From: Toxorhynchites rutilus septentrionalis
Taxonomy: Eukaryota > Arthropoda > Insecta > Diptera > Culicidae
Length of the DNA stretch: 64,000 nt
Direction of reading: 5' to 3'
NCBI RefSeq assembly: GCF_029784135.1
Contig: NC_073744.1
Span: 75,991,935-76,055,934, forward strand
Made by a program: the position numbers and the translations under genes. Under the pieces are notes generated by a model, which was not told where the DNA came from, did no database searches, and worked only from the letters and a program-made list of their open reading frames with translations. How positions within the stretch are numbered: position 1 is the first letter of the stretch; each line of letters starts with the position of its first letter. This document shows positions 1 to 12,605 of the stretch, piece after piece.

Positions 1-129
1 ACAATTATATTGCTTCCATTTGAAAGATGAGAAAATTCAGCACAGGATCAGGGTGCGTGCGGTAAATTTGCACAAAGTGATGTTTGTCATCAAATAATTT
101 TTTAAAATCGTATAATTTGCTTTATTCAT

Positions 130-430
130 TTTCTTTCAAAGAATAAAGCATGACATTTTCGAAATAATCCTTTCAAAATGATTTTATTCGAAAAAGTCGT
201 CTTCATAGTCGCTGACCATTGTAAGACGCTACCGGGAATTGCTGCAAGCTTGTTTCAGCATGATTTAGTGACGTCATTACCTTCATGATTATTAAATTTA
301 GCGATCCAATTGTTGTGTGAGGGGCTTTCTTAGTGTCCTGTTCAACGACACCGCACACAAAATAAACCAAGGGATTGATAACAGGGCTGCTAGGCGGCCA
401 AAATTCCTTCTCCCAGAATTCTGGAACATT
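130..430 (-). pseudogene. Tc1/mariner-type transposase C-terminal fragment
   Basis: Read on the - strand this gives EFWEKEFWPPSSPVINPLVY followed by FVCGVVEQDTKKAPHTTIGS. This is the region around the last catalytic residue of a Tc1/mariner-superfamily transposase (FWPPSSPDxNPLDYFVWG). The catalytic Asp of SPD is replaced by Val here. Stops follow within about 60 codons, so it is a decayed fragment without visible terminal repeats. Confidence 0.6.
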
Positions 431-533
431 TTTTTATAAGCAATAGCTTGGGAGTCTTTCAGATTAAACGATCACGCTAAAATTTTCTACAAAAAGTGAA
501 ACAATTTTTGTTTTTGAAAACCGAAAATAAAGC

Positions 534-700
534 TTATTTTAGGACATTTTCGATGTGACCACCCCTTTTTTCGATAACGAGTTTTAAACGGTGAACAAAA
601 TTCTTCATGCACAACTCTAACATTACGACTTCGATGCTGTTGAAAATCCGAGGTATTTCTTCTTTCTCCAAATGTTGTGGCTTCTTTCTCTTAAAATCGA
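534..700 (-). pseudogene. Transposase C-terminal tail (mariner/Tc-like)
   Basis: The - strand frame LEKEEIPRIFNSIEVVMLEL, then FVHRLKLVIEKRGGHIENVL plus stop, resembles the extreme C-terminus of Tc/mariner-type transposases (RLxxVIERRGGHIEN). Only the tail remains, and the upstream sequence does not align with a transposase core. It sits directly next to the fragment at 130-430, possibly part of the same decayed cluster. Confidence 0.45.
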
Positions 701-1141
701 ATCGGAAATTCTTAAAACTGTTTTGATAATTTATACATTGCAGTTCCCTAACCCTTAAATGATTTAAAATAAGAAAATTTGTTAGAATACACATTTTCCT
801 ATCGTGTTCTTGCGGCCAAGTATGTATGAAGGAGGTACAATATTCAAATATCGCTGCTAAGAAGACCAGGGGCCGAAATCTTCGAAAGTTAAAATTGAAG
901 ACCGACTCTTCTCTCAGTAGTATCGGTTCGACTAGAACTGCTGTGAATAGACTAGCGTTGACTAGCGAGGATGACTGATGAACTAGTTCAGTCAGTGGTT
1001 ATTCTAACTGACGCGACTAATGAATACAAATCTACCTCTTTATTCAACTGACTTCAATTCACATTTTACGATACAAAAAAATCCAGCTCACGTATGTCAA
1101 ACCACGTTGAACTCAAACATCGATGCATGCATACATGATAC

Positions 1142-1148
1142 ATGGGGG

Positions 1149-1195
<47 letters not shown>

Positions 1196-1372
1196 AAGAG
1201 AAAGAGAGAAAGAAAGAGAGAGAGAAAGAAAGAAAGAGAGAGAAAAAGAGAGAGAGAGAAAGAGAGAGAGAGAGAAAGAGAGAAAGAAGGAGAAAGAGAG
1301 AAAGAGAGAAGGAAAGAGAAAGAAAGAAAGAGAGAGAGGGAAAGAGCGAGAGAGAGAGAGAAAGAGAAAGAC
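1142..1372 (+). repeat. GA/GAAA-rich purine microsatellite
   Basis: About 230 bp of irregular (GA)n and GAAA repeats. Overlapping frames rich in Lys/Arg/Glu, or in Ser/Leu/Phe on the other strand, are by-products of the repeat. Confidence 0.97.
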
Positions 1373-3715
1373 GAATTCGTTTTGGGAGAAGTCACTTCAA
1401 AATGCAATGAAGACAATTTGACTGGGAAGAATGAAATGATATAGTCGAGTCGGTAGAGGAAGATAGCGACTAAACGCCCGACTGAGTTTAGTCGTTTTGG
1501 CGGAAAAACTGCGAGAAGAAGCCTAAAGTAATTTCCGACTGAATACGGATATAGTCAGTCAGATAGTCAGCTGACTATACTCAGTTGACTATGACTATGC
1601 CGAGCCCTGAATAAGACAGGCGTAAATTGGTCGCTCGAAATGCAATTACAGCATTCGCTCTACGGACAATGTGGATAGAAATAATATTGCAATCTTAGCT
1701 CCCCTGTATAATGATCATTGAGTTTAAACTAGTCATCGCGATTTCAAAACACAGTATTCACAATTCATCAGTCATCTAACTACCGACCAGATGGCAGCGG
1801 GTCTTTTGAATAACCTTTATCAAGGCCGAGTGTTGAATTGAGTGTTCCAAATTGGTCTTTTTCAGGGCTAGAGACGAATGTACTGATGAATTTAAAAACC
1901 TCTATAATTGAAAACATCACCAAGATCATCATCATTCAAGTCGTCTCGCTCCAACTATCAAACAGCAGTCTTTTTCAAAGCTGATGTCACACAATGGTTT
2001 TGCTCGATTCTAAGGAAGAATGAATGATAGATATCGCACTGTATGGTGCAATTTTGTTCGGTGGGGCACCGCGTCGATTTGTATGCCGTCTGGTGAAGAA
2101 TGCCTCTGTATTTTTGCATCACATCATATTTGAATATGTACTGGGGAGTAAATTTAAAATTTTGAAACAAGAGCGTTACGTTTAGGGTGCAAACGAATCA
2201 CCGAAAATTGCACAACGAGAATGATTTGCTATTCCCAAGCGTCATTCTGTGTGTTCTTTGTGCAATTTGGTTGGTTCAGGTCAATCACGGAGAGCAACTA
2301 CGAATTGTACAGTCTACCCAAGCTCAAGCTCAAGAGCGTTACGTTTAGGGTGCAAAGTTTCGAGCGTTAACAACTCTTTTCCAGTTGTATAACGTGGTAT
2401 GTCATTTACTTCATTCAAAATATAAAAGGCGTATGAGTAATGTTGTTTACCAATTGACCCAAAAACTTGTTTCAATATCTCAAAACTGCTATTGAAATCA
2501 CAAAAATCTATAAATATGAGTACCTGCTGGAACGTTCATCTTGGTCGAGATTTGTCGATGCATGTCGTTGTTTGTCAGCGAAGCCAATCTAAGTTTCTAT
2601 TTTGCTACTGTGTTGAACTTAGAATATGCAATAAGCAAAAAATAGTGTAGAGCGGAATCAAAGCAGAATAGAAACATTAAATAAAAGGTACGTCGTCTGT
2701 TTTCATACCATGGAGATTGTACGAATTGTTGATTTTATGCGTTATGCGTGATCAAATAGATAACGATAGTGTGGGACAAAATATATAATCGTCTGGAACC
2801 ACACTCTATGTAGTACAAGGAAAATGCCGCGATACATACTGAATGCGTTACGTGTTTTGTTCTCGTGAGAACAAGAATGAATCATGAATTTCAGCTGCGT
2901 GCACAAAACAACACAAACACATCGATCCTTTTTAGGGCCACTAATACTTTCAAATAAAGAGTTATTTAAGAAAATTCTATGCATTCTAAAAATCTATTTA
3001 ATATTTATATTTGCCTGTAGAGGACTTTTGTGAATTCAGGAGTGTGTTTGAATTTATTGGTGTAATGATGTTATTTTGAATTTTAGAGGGTTTAAGCTTT
3101 CTCAGTTTATTCGCCTATAAACCAATTTGAAATACCAAACTAAACAACTCGGCCTTGAGGAATACTATTTGGAAAGCCTTGCTGCTTGGATGACTGATAA
3201 ATCGTGAATGACTTATTTGTGATTTTTTCAATCGATCGAGCCACCACATAAAGAGTTTGGTTTGGATTTTCTGTTACCGTTCTGCGTTTGCTGAGATGTT
3301 TCGTTCTGCATTGGAGATGTAATTTTGCTAGGAGATACTGAAAAACTACTTAGATATTCAAGAAGTTCAGTATTCCAGTTTCAGTGCTCTACACCCAAAA
3401 TTGATTTTCAGCTCATGTTTTGCCATCCCGATTTATAACATCAAATGAGCGTAAAAATAACAGAAAATGTCATGACTCTCAAAAACTGGTAAGCATTTGT
3501 ACAATATATACATATGGTACGGCAATATAAGATCAATACGAGCGAGCAAAACAAGAGACACGTTTTAAATAAGCACACATTACTTTGCCACATATGTACA
3601 CGGCCCGGACCGAGATGGATATAGATCTCCTTTATGCTGGAAAGTGTTTTCTAAGAGTAAAACCAACATCAATTTGTAATGAAATGTAACATTATCACGC
3701 TTCTGCGCAACAGCA
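1373..3715. other. No gene recognised
   Basis: AT-rich sequence apart from the 23-bp direct repeats. Open frames are short and show no family resemblance. Confidence 0.6.
2171..2356 (+). repeat. Pair of identical 23-bp direct repeats
   Basis: The sequence beginning GAGCGTTACGTTTAGGGTGC occurs at 2171-2193 and again at 2334-2356, identical over 23 bases and 163 bp apart. The intervening DNA shows no coding pattern. Confidence 0.85.
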
Positions 3716-3717
3716 TC

Positions 3718-3840
3718 ATTAGCTATGTGGATAGCGTGGTTGTGTAAAACAGTCTTGCACTCTAGCCGGCCTTAGTTCGATCCCCGTTGACGTCGTTTGG
3801 ACTTTTTTTTGGGTGCAATCCTGAAAAAAAAAGAAAAACG
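3718..3840 (+). repeat. tRNA-headed SINE-like repeat
   Basis: A tRNA-like head has an A-box-like GTGGATAGCGTGG and a B-box-like AGTTCGATCCCCG about 45 bp apart, followed by an A-rich tail. The spacing and the lack of a matching acceptor stem argue for a SINE rather than a working tRNA. Confidence 0.5.
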
Positions 3841-4124
3841 AAAAAAGAAAGAGATGTCTGCTTCCATACATACAAACATTTTAAAGCGCAGGGGGACAGA
3901 TGACATTATTTGCTCATTTGACGCTGCAAGGCACGAGAAGAAATGGTTTCTGCCGAAAATGAAATGCATTCTAGCAACGCTAGTTTGGGTATAGGCAGCG
4001 GGCAAGCAACAGTACATGTTGATGCTTCGAATTAATTTGACAATCTACCCAAATTGCTTCGCGAAGCGTTCGCGCTCCTCACTCAGTGAAAGCAGTGAAA
4101 GCGAAAGCAGTGAAATTGAAAAAA

Positions 4125-4385
4125 AAGTTTATTTTTTGAAAATTCAAACAACTTTCTACATTTTATCCCTTGACCAGAATTCCGTAGGTGTTATAGTTTT
4201 TGAGTTACAAATTTTTGTAAAAAATCAAGAAAATTTTTATGACCCTTTTCAAAAAGTAATCTAATTCTTTTTTGAATATTTCAAGTATGCAAAGTTGCTT
4301 AAAAGATCAATGTGTTACACGCACAACGTTTCACTGCTATCTGAGATGGTGCTGCCAACGACCAGTCGAGTTGACATAAAATTCG
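4125..4385 (+). repeat. Dispersed repeat, uninserted copy of the mariner target
   Basis: This segment (AAAAATCAAGAA ... TAATTCTTTTTTGAATATTT ... TCTGAGATGGTGCTG ... CCAGTCGAGTTGACA) matches 41505-41550 joined to 43525-43627. The mariner at 41551-43524 is missing here, so this copy shows the empty site with a single TA. Confidence 0.8.
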
Positions 4386-4986
4386 TCAATAGAATTTATG
4401 AAAAATGGTACTCAAAGTATAGTTGAAAAACATACGGGTTGTTTACTATTGCACCATACAACCATAAAATCCGGTAGATGGTGACGCTGTACCTTCTATA
4501 TCCCGAATCGTCCTCTTTCCATCCAAAGCATAACGACGGGTAATACGTGTTTCTTAGGGGAATTTCTCTTCTAGACGGAAATTCACACCTATATATTATA
4601 CTGCATTTCATCAGTACCGTTCTGAATCATATTTCGGACGCTTAAGGTATGAGGTATGGTTGATATTTTTAATAAAGTAGTTCAATACGCTTTTAAGCTT
4701 TCTACTTTGGTACCTATTTGATTGAAAACAAAAATCATCGAATAAATTGCTTTTCAAATGAAGCGAATAAGAATCAAACTTCGGACACTAAATCAAATTT
4801 CGGGCAGACTGAATTCAAATTTCAGACACTTGATTTTGTAAGTTTTTGAAGAGTTTTTACACTTGATTATATATACAGTAACAATGATGAGAACTGATGA
4901 AACACGGGAGAAATTTAAATATTTATGAACGGGTAAATTCTACGGGTAACAGTGTAACAGTGAATCAACAAATCATCTAAATTCAA

Positions 4987-5307
4987 TTGTGGTCGCGTGT
5001 GATACTGACCAAGGGGAAAAATAAGTCTTCCTACAGATTATCAAACATCGAATCAACCAGACTGGGGCCTACTACTTCTGCGAACAGCGGCAAATCAAGG
5101 CCAACCGGCACGAGTCCAATGTTGGTGAACCTTTCCCCCATCTGGGCTGGCAGACGCGTTATTAGTCGGAAGACACGATTGCTCAGCCAAGCGCAGACAA
5201 GCAACAATTCTAAATCTATTGCATGCAAGAAATCTTCTGCACGATGCACGTCTGCTCTGCTGCTTCATCGAACTGGACTGCATATCGGTCTGGTCATTTA
5301 CGGTTAG
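4987..5307. other. GC-richer open region of unknown nature
   Basis: About 300 bp is open on both strands. The - strand frame at 5031-5249 (HAIDLELLLVCAWLSNRVFR ... GERFTNIGLVPVGLDLPLFA) has protein-like composition and base use richer in GC than the flanks. No family is recognised. It could be a decayed gene or transposon fragment, or chance. Confidence 0.25.
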
Positions 5308-5309
5308 TT

Positions 5310-7040
5310 AAGCGCCGATTATGATGCTTTTGAACATTTTTCAGTGTTTTTTCTCCTCCGCCGTATCTTTGTACGATTTGCCGGACAGTTGTAGTGGAAG
5401 CGAAAAGGTTTTGAGCGTAATTCTCTTTTATTATAGGTAGGAAAAAGTGCTCATCTATCGTTCGTGTTTTATTTTTCTAGCACACGGTTAGAAATCAAGC
5501 TAAGAGGGGCCAACTATAAGTCAGTAGTAGCTGTGCGGAAGGAAAATTGATGTATGTTTAGTTTTGAAATGAGCACATATAGAAAAACAAAACGAAAAAC
5601 GCTAATATGCCCATATGAGCGTGAAAAGTAAAAAAACTGATTCGAGAAAAACTGATCCTATATTATGTCATTCGTGAAGAAATATCCATCAAATTTGCTG
5701 CAACATAGGTGCGTATTGGTGTGGATTTATGTACAATGTTATGCTCGATGATGAAACATATACGGAAAAGTTAAAAATTTTCTTGTGTCATAGTCTAACT
5801 TTTCATGTCCGCCCATTTTTTTATAGCTTTTATCCTGTTCCGATACGCTTTAACGTCTGGACTATACACACACTTACACGTGTGCCTTGCTACTTGGTAT
5901 AGGGGTGGAAGGGTGACAAGTACATTTTAAACGGAACTTTCCTTTTTGCAATACACTCGTCAATATTCAAGTGTACTAAAAAGATGGTATTCATTCCTAT
6001 ACTCACTACTCAGTAACGAAAGTAACCAATTCGGTATGTAGCTCAAGATTTTTCGGTCTTTGAACCATCGCTACGGATTGGATGGTTGAATCCGAGTATT
6101 ACTCGAAGAGACAATAAATAAAACCAAATGTCTATGAAATGAATATTAAAACTAAACAAGAATTTTTTCCTGGCAATCGTTCAACAATAACGCTCATCAG
6201 AATGTGCTCACTCCTTCACAAGTCTAATTGGCCCTTCCTCCGTTGGGGGAAGGAATACAATTCGGTTGGTGCGTTTCGAGCGTTCGAGCCAGGCTGCTGC
6301 TTCTCGGGAAGCAACAAATCATTTGAATTGAGACAAGGGCCATCTTTGCTCTAATTGCAATAAAATACAATGGCCAAAATAGGAAAATGAGCATTTTCAG
6401 AAATAATAACTTCCAAAGTAGAATTATGGGTGCCTATTCCTTCGCCAACACGCGGAATGGTTGGACGTGAAATGGCTATTTTTTTCCTGGGACATTTGTC
6501 AAACAAAAAGTCTGGAGAACGAATATGTATTAAATCGGATAAAAATATTGTTTTTGCGTAAACTTCTAGCATACAGTAGGACCCGAGCGGATGATCCTCG
6601 GTGCGAATTATTCGCGACGCCGAGTTCCATACTAAAGCGATAGGCTTTTCCGGATTTGTCAGTGAGTGGTAGGCTCATGCTCATGGCTTTCACATTTCAC
6701 TGAACAGTGGTATACACAACCTTATACAGAAAAAACTTTGATATAACGTACATTTCTCTTTCAAAATTGTACGTTGTATCAAACTGTACGTTATATCGAA
6801 ACATAATGAAGAACTTACGAACATAGCTTATATTACTTTATTGTGTTGCTGTTTGAGTAAGTTTAGTAAATAATGATGAAAAAATTCAATTAGAAGATGA
6901 AGCCAACCTTTCTCATGATTCATTTCCGGAACCTCAAAACCAGTCGTATCTCTTGGTTAAAGGTAAAAACAATGTTTTATATCAAAATAATTAGTTGTTC
7001 CGACCGTGAACTCTTCTTCGAATACCTCCTTCAAAATTTG
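5310..7040. other. No gene recognised
   Basis: AT-rich sequence. A short imperfect hairpin, GATATAACGTACATT versus its inverse, lies at 6740-6800. Nothing else is supported. Confidence 0.5.
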
Positions 7041-7042
7041 GA

Positions 7043-7214
7043 TACACCCATACCTCGCTTTACGGCCTAGATACGTTCCTGGGCCGCTAAGAAAAAAGCC
7101 GTATAACGAATCAATTATTCCAATACAAATTCATACAAACTCTATCCGATCGGTTCCAAGCTTGTTCAACGAAAAGCCGTATAAAGAGCGGCCGTATAGC
7201 GAGGTATGGGTGTA
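7043..7214. mobile_element. Palindromic MITE flanked by TA
   Basis: The left end TACACCCATACCTCGCTTTA and the right end, whose inverse is TACACCCATACCTCGCTATA, are near-perfect inverted repeats with TA at each border. At about 170 bp and non-coding, it fits a Tc1/mariner-type MITE. Confidence 0.85.
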
Positions 7215-7224
7215 CTCTGTTGGT

Positions 7225-7690
7225 CAACCTCAGCGGCCATTTTATTCTAGGATCTCTTCATGTCTGTAGCATCCCGAGTTACTTTGGCATCCTTCTTCAA
7301 TTCCGCTTGACAGTTGGACAATATTTTTCAATTGGGTGGAATTGGAGTCAAATCCGTGGATTGAAGTCTGCTTCAATGTAATTGTCAAGGTACCACCGAA
7401 GCACCTCTCGACTGTGGTAACAGCTTGCCAAATCTGGCCGAAACTTCACCGTACGTTCCTGCAGGCACTCTCTCCTATACATTTTCGAGTTCATTGTCAT
7501 GTTTGAGAACTTTTGTTTTCTGTCCACAGCTGCAAATCCCTTGTCAAATCAAGAACTTCCTGGCAAATTTATCAAATTTGCTGGGAACGTTTCCTCTAGC
7601 AGTGGTCAGGTCATTTCAGGCCTGGGAGTTGTCCAAAATCCATCTTCAAGTACGTTTCGTCATCCATCTGCATACATCCTTCGTACTTCG
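7225..7690 (-). pseudogene. ITmD37E-like (mosquito Tc1/mariner) transposase remnant
   Basis: On the - strand, broken frames give MDDETYLKMDFGQLPG, RGNVPSKFDKFARKFLI, QGICSCGQKTKV, RECLQER, RPDLASCYHSREVLRWY and HPIEKYCPTVK, in the order of a DD37E-type transposase. First Asp, second Asp (PDLASC) and last Glu (PIEK) are all visible, but frameshifts and stops separate them, and about three residues are missing between the second Asp and the Glu. It lies just right of the MITE at 7043-7214. Antisense + strand frames here are shadows. Confidence 0.7.
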
Positions 7691-8121
7691 ACAAAACTTT
7701 GTTGTACAACTTTCAAGCGCGTCTTCCGGTCATCAGATTTTGCTTCAACGTCCTGTTTGGTTGCTTGCAGGCACAGAAATTACGATAACCTTATCACATA
7801 TGGATTCTCCGGATGGGACTTTGGTTAGAGTTGTGTTTGTGGCGTTGTCGTTGTCGTTCTTTGTACGTTGGAGTCTATTCCGAGAGTCGGTTCACGACGT
7901 GACAGTAAATTTGCGCGCGTGTTTGTATTCTGAGAATCGGTGTAATTAAAAAAATGCCAGGTGCAATGAACTTTGTTCATTTTTCATTATACCGAAAATT
8001 CGTTTTCGACTGCCGAGGGGGCGAATGCTTCATCAGTATTGGAACTACATTAGGTTGATGAAGATGAAGAGTCCGAAAACATCTAACAGTTGATTATAGT
8101 TGATAATCTTATATATTAAAT

Positions 8122-9667
8122 TCTCGTGTCACGATGTTCGTGGTCAAACTCCTCCGAAACGACTCGACCGATTTGAATGATATTATACTCAAAAAACTTG
8201 GTGGGCATGAGAATAGGTCGTAAACTATCTATGATACCACTAGGATTACCTATTACTTTATATTTGATACCGATTAGGGTGGTCCCATGCAAATGAAATC
8301 TGAATGACTTTGTTTTCGTATTTTTTTGCATAAATTTGGCTTGGAAAAAAACTTATACCATATATAATCAATTTTCACCCTCATCTTCTTTTTTTATCGC
8401 GACACATGTATTTTTATATGAACGATGCCAAATAATTGATTCGTCGTTCGTTTTTTAAACAGGACGAATTTATTTACGTTGTTTAATGCCAGATGGCACT
8501 TCGTCCTCTTCATCGAATTTCACCCTACACATACGCAAGTAACCTCAATTCGAATAAAACGCGGAATATCGCCGGCGAGCTGGAAGCCTTTTTGGATGAG
8601 CACAATGAATTATTGAAATTATTCTAATCACACCCATGCTCGGAATGCAAAATAACAGTCACGCTATTGTCGTCAATCCTGATAAAAAACCGATTGAAGA
8701 GCACGTGTGTAGATCCAATGCGCCACAGTTACTTTAATTATTAGGAACATCATTACTCATTTTGAATTAATATTTTAATATTATGTGGTTGGAGGAGACG
8801 AAACAAACAAAAGAGTGTCCTCGATGGATTCTTATGTGTGTCGTTTGATGAATTGGCACAGTTAGGACAACGTCATTCTAAGATGTCTTGAGCTGTGTCA
8901 ATAATCCATGGTCAACATATTCGCAAAGGTAGAGAGCGAACGACTGTGATTCCTATGAGACAATCAACAGAAGCGGTTCGAGGAATGATAGCGAGACGCT
9001 ATCATGAATAACACCTACACAGCCTTTGTTCAAACGACAGCACGTGTGTTCAAACAAAGGAAATGCAGTCTTTAATGGGCTCTATTACAAAATTACACGT
9101 ATTTCGTCCAACATGTTGCTGGATGTATACAAGATTTATAGAAGAATCGTTAAGTTCGGACTGTTTTCTAAGTATTTAAACAACATCGAGTAATGATTTT
9201 CATCCAAATTTAAGCAATTCAAAATTATTTTCGTGTCTGCTAATCTGATACAGATTAAATTGCTCCACGAATACGGACTACTTATTTTGAAGTTTATTTT
9301 GCGCCGAGGAAAGGTTGCTACATTCCATAGCACGAATGATTAGATTTCTGAGTGCAAACGACGAATCCTGAGATCCGATCGATCCGGTCCATTTCTCTGT
9401 ACACCATAGATCTCATCTCCATCTCCACATCACACTCAGGTTCGGGAAGTTCCCTCGGTCTAATGCAATACACGGTCAAATCTTCACGTATCTGCTCGAT
9501 ATCCACGTGGAATTTATCCTTCATCGATCATAATCAATTAACTTTATAGATCGTTGAAACATTTGAACACACATGTATTGCAATACATTAGTTATTTTTT
9601 ATTCAACAGTCAAAATATTCACTAGAAGTAATTTATATGGCAGAACAACGTTTGCCGGGTCAGCTAG
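8122..9667 (+). mobile_element. Helitron, decayed
   Basis: It starts TCTCGTGTCAC and ends GTCAGCTAG followed by T, the Helitron 5'-TC/CTAG-3' rule. A GGCA...TGCC hairpin lies about 10 bp before the end. The second Helitron at 23126-25108 shares both ends and long internal stretches. Coding remnants of the Rep-helicase protein are inside. The base before the 5' TC is T rather than the usual A. Confidence 0.85.
8573..8945 (+). pseudogene. Helitron Rep/helicase protein remnant
   Basis: Pieces read ELEAFLDEHNELLKLF then a stop, and after a frame change SSMDSYVCRLMNWHS, then FAKVESER. The same N-terminal block, without the early stop, is in the second Helitron. These correspond to the region before the Rep domain in animal Helitron proteins. 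The gene is broken by several stops and lacks the Rep and helicase cores. Confidence 0.65.
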
Positions 9668-9669
9668 TT

Positions 9670-12600
9670 CCTTAATATTTTTCTTTGTTGGTCGTATTTT
9701 TTTCACATATTCACGTAGGAGAGCTTTAACCCTTCTCTTCGTTGGCCGAGGCATTTTGATTGAATGTAATACTTTTCCGTTTACTATTTTTGACAGCAGA
9801 GGCAGCCGTGGCAGTGTTTCCTAGCTCTGCAATACAATTTCCTTAACCAATTTTCAAAGTTGCTAAAACTTACATTATAGACCCATTAAACGTAAAAATA
9901 ACAATTGTGTTGATATCAACACAATTTTATTTGATTGATTTTCATGACATGAAACTCTATGACTCGGGAATAACATGTTATTGAGTGGTTTTATTGGCTG
10001 TTTCGATGATGTTGTCTGGCATCAGTTTCGGAAAAATAACGATGCTTCCACCAATACAAACAAAACCATTGCGGAAAATTGAAAAATTAAAATTTAACTT
10101 TCAGAGCACTAGCTCGAGTTTTCCGACGTTTTTCATTATACATTGCGACGGCAAATGAAAATTTAATGTCTTGTGAGTAATCGATTAGAGTTTGGTTGAT
10201 ATTACTTGATGAAAAGTATGCGAAAACGATCATTTTCTACACACTGTTTCGCAAATAGTTTTTTTTTTGCATATCGGGAGAGGGGTGAGGAAGGGAGATG
10301 AAAGAAGTGAGCGCCATTGTGGCAGCCATTTGTGGCTTCCTATAATATGCTAAAATATGATATGTCACAACATGCGGAAGCGATTATCGTTGAGTAGCCT
10401 GAGAAGGAAACCCTGCAAAATTGATTGGGCCGGCTATATATTCTTATTTTTTATCGCACGTACTTTTTATTCAAAACCAATCGCGACGGCGGAGAGTCAA
10501 CTATGGGAAACCTAAGAAGGTAACCGAGAGAACTCCTCCAAACCAGACGGACCGGATATATTCCGTCGTTTATTACACGTACTCTGTAAAATCTATCCGA
10601 TGGTGCAGAGTAACCATAATCTACCTCAAGTATTCGAAGCGCTTCAGATGCACTTTTTTCCAATGGAAACAGAAAATCAAAACTTCCCGCAAATAGCGCT
10701 TGTTTGCAACGAAACTCGACATTTTCAACGTAACGAACATAAAACTTGTTGAGCAAAACTCAAAGAATCGTAAAAAATTTGAATGACAGATGTCGACACT
10801 TCACGTTTCGGAAAAAATTGTGGTCACCGTCGACTATCTATAGCACCTCGAGCCGTCTTATGGAAACGGAACGAATAAAATTGCACACCCAACAATTGAT
10901 GTGATGTGGATAAAAACACTGGATTTATATGATTTGCTAATTGCTCTCTCCCCCTCTAGTATATGAAGTTTTCCCCATTTCACGCACCACGCAGGGTGAA
11001 CCTCATGAAACGTGTTTAGTTTTTGATCCATACACACACACACACACACACGCGTTTTTAGTCTTATTATTAGGCGTGTAATTAATTAATTAATCAGTAG
11101 TACGATATATAATTTTCACTGCCACACAACTCCTCTTTTCGCCCCCAGGGTAGTTAGCCTTTCAGCCTTTTCCAGGTCTCGTATTCCTTTTTGGTGCTCT
11201 TCTTCGTTCATAACAAGCGTACACAATATATGCGGATGGCGCGTTTGCGCTTACCTTTGCGCACACCTGCCATAACACTTATTATCGGCTGACTTCTCGC
11301 GCACCGCAAGATCATTCAGCGGTCTGTTAACTTCCATGAAAACAGCCCAAAGCGCCTCCAACGAAAACAAGAAATATTGAGTTAAAGCAGGGGGAACCAT
11401 ACTATCGCTCATGTCGGAGGCAATGGGAGATGGACGTTACGGTTTGGTGACTGTCCATATCAACATCACTATTTGTGCCTTTTTTAAAATTTCTTTCACC
11501 GTTTTTATTATTTTCACAGCAACAGTTCTGCGCGCCTTGTTTTGCTTTTTTAGTGGCGGCGAGTCGTGGACGCACAGATTTGCTCCACTGGGTATGATGT
11601 GGATATCATATATGTTTGCGCACTGATCGCCGCGTGAGTTCGAAGAATCTTGACCGGTGTCAAAACGACTTAATTGAAATGGTGAGACAACATCCGGCAG
11701 TGGTGGTGATGTTGGCTTAGCGTATCATACATCACCTTGATATAATTGTACATCGAATGCCCTAGAAACGGAATTTGGGTTCACAGTTACACTTTCTCTA
11801 TCAAATTATGTGTGTTTTCAAAATACTGTATGTCACGGAAGCACTTTTTCGACTTGATATTCCTATCCCCCAAAGAACACAATTCATTGAATTCGTGCTA
11901 TGCGAGAATGCAATAAAACGGGATTTCGTTTAAAGCGTGAAAACAAACTAAGCAAAATTTATTCTTTGAATACACCTTCAAGAAATCTTGTATCACATAA
12001 TTCAAATTTGTTTACAATTCCTTTTGCATAAAGTATTAATGTATTTTTGATATAAAGAAAAATGCTTTCTAGTTCTCGTCGCTCGAGTCATCTAGGAACA
12101 TTGTAATTCTAGGATGATTCCTAGTCTGAATATCTTCACCCACATCATGGATCATTCCTGTGTTGTAATTTCTCTGAAAAAAATTCATACAGCTTAATAC
12201 ATTTCTTGAGTTGTGCTGCAAATGTTGTTTTTCGTTCTTTGTAAGGATTTGTTTTTCCTTAACACTTTAACATATGATATCGAGTCTATTATGGTGAATT
12301 GATAAGGCCAAAAACTAGAACACCAAGGCTAATACGGAGTTAACTTTTCGCAAAATTGAGTAGACACACTTGGTTTTTTCGGTATTTTTGAGTTTTTCGG
12401 GGTTAAAAAATAATCAATTTGAAACGATTTACATTCATCGTATGATCGATCCTTTCTACTCTCATGTAGTGATAATGAAAAAAAAATAAAATAAAAAAAA
12501 CAAACAAAATTCTTCAATTCAGATGGCAAAATTCAGTGTACATTTTAAGTTTTTCATGAAATAAATTGAAATCAATTCAAAAATGTTAATAGATAACAAA
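9670..12600. other. No gene recognised
   Basis: AT-rich sequence with a (CA)n run at 11032-11050 and an AATT run near 11081. The - strand frame at 10451-10756 has FDFLFPLEKSASEALRILEV, which faintly recalls the helix-turn-helix start of mariner transposases, but nothing around it confirms this. Confidence 0.4.
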
Positions 12601-12605
12601 AATCA

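Noticed and set aside
1020..1444. Three overlapping + frames and one - frame of up to 133 codons
   Set aside because: All are translations of the GA-rich microsatellite; composition is only Lys/Arg/Glu or Ser/Leu/Phe.
7425..7949. 174-codon + strand frame
   Set aside because: The - strand of 7225-7690 aligns in pieces with a DD37E-type transposase; the + frame is antisense and has no recognised features.
10451..10756. mariner helix-turn-helix on the - strand
   Set aside because: Only a short stretch (LEKSASEALRILEVDYG) resembles it; nothing before or after supports a transposase.
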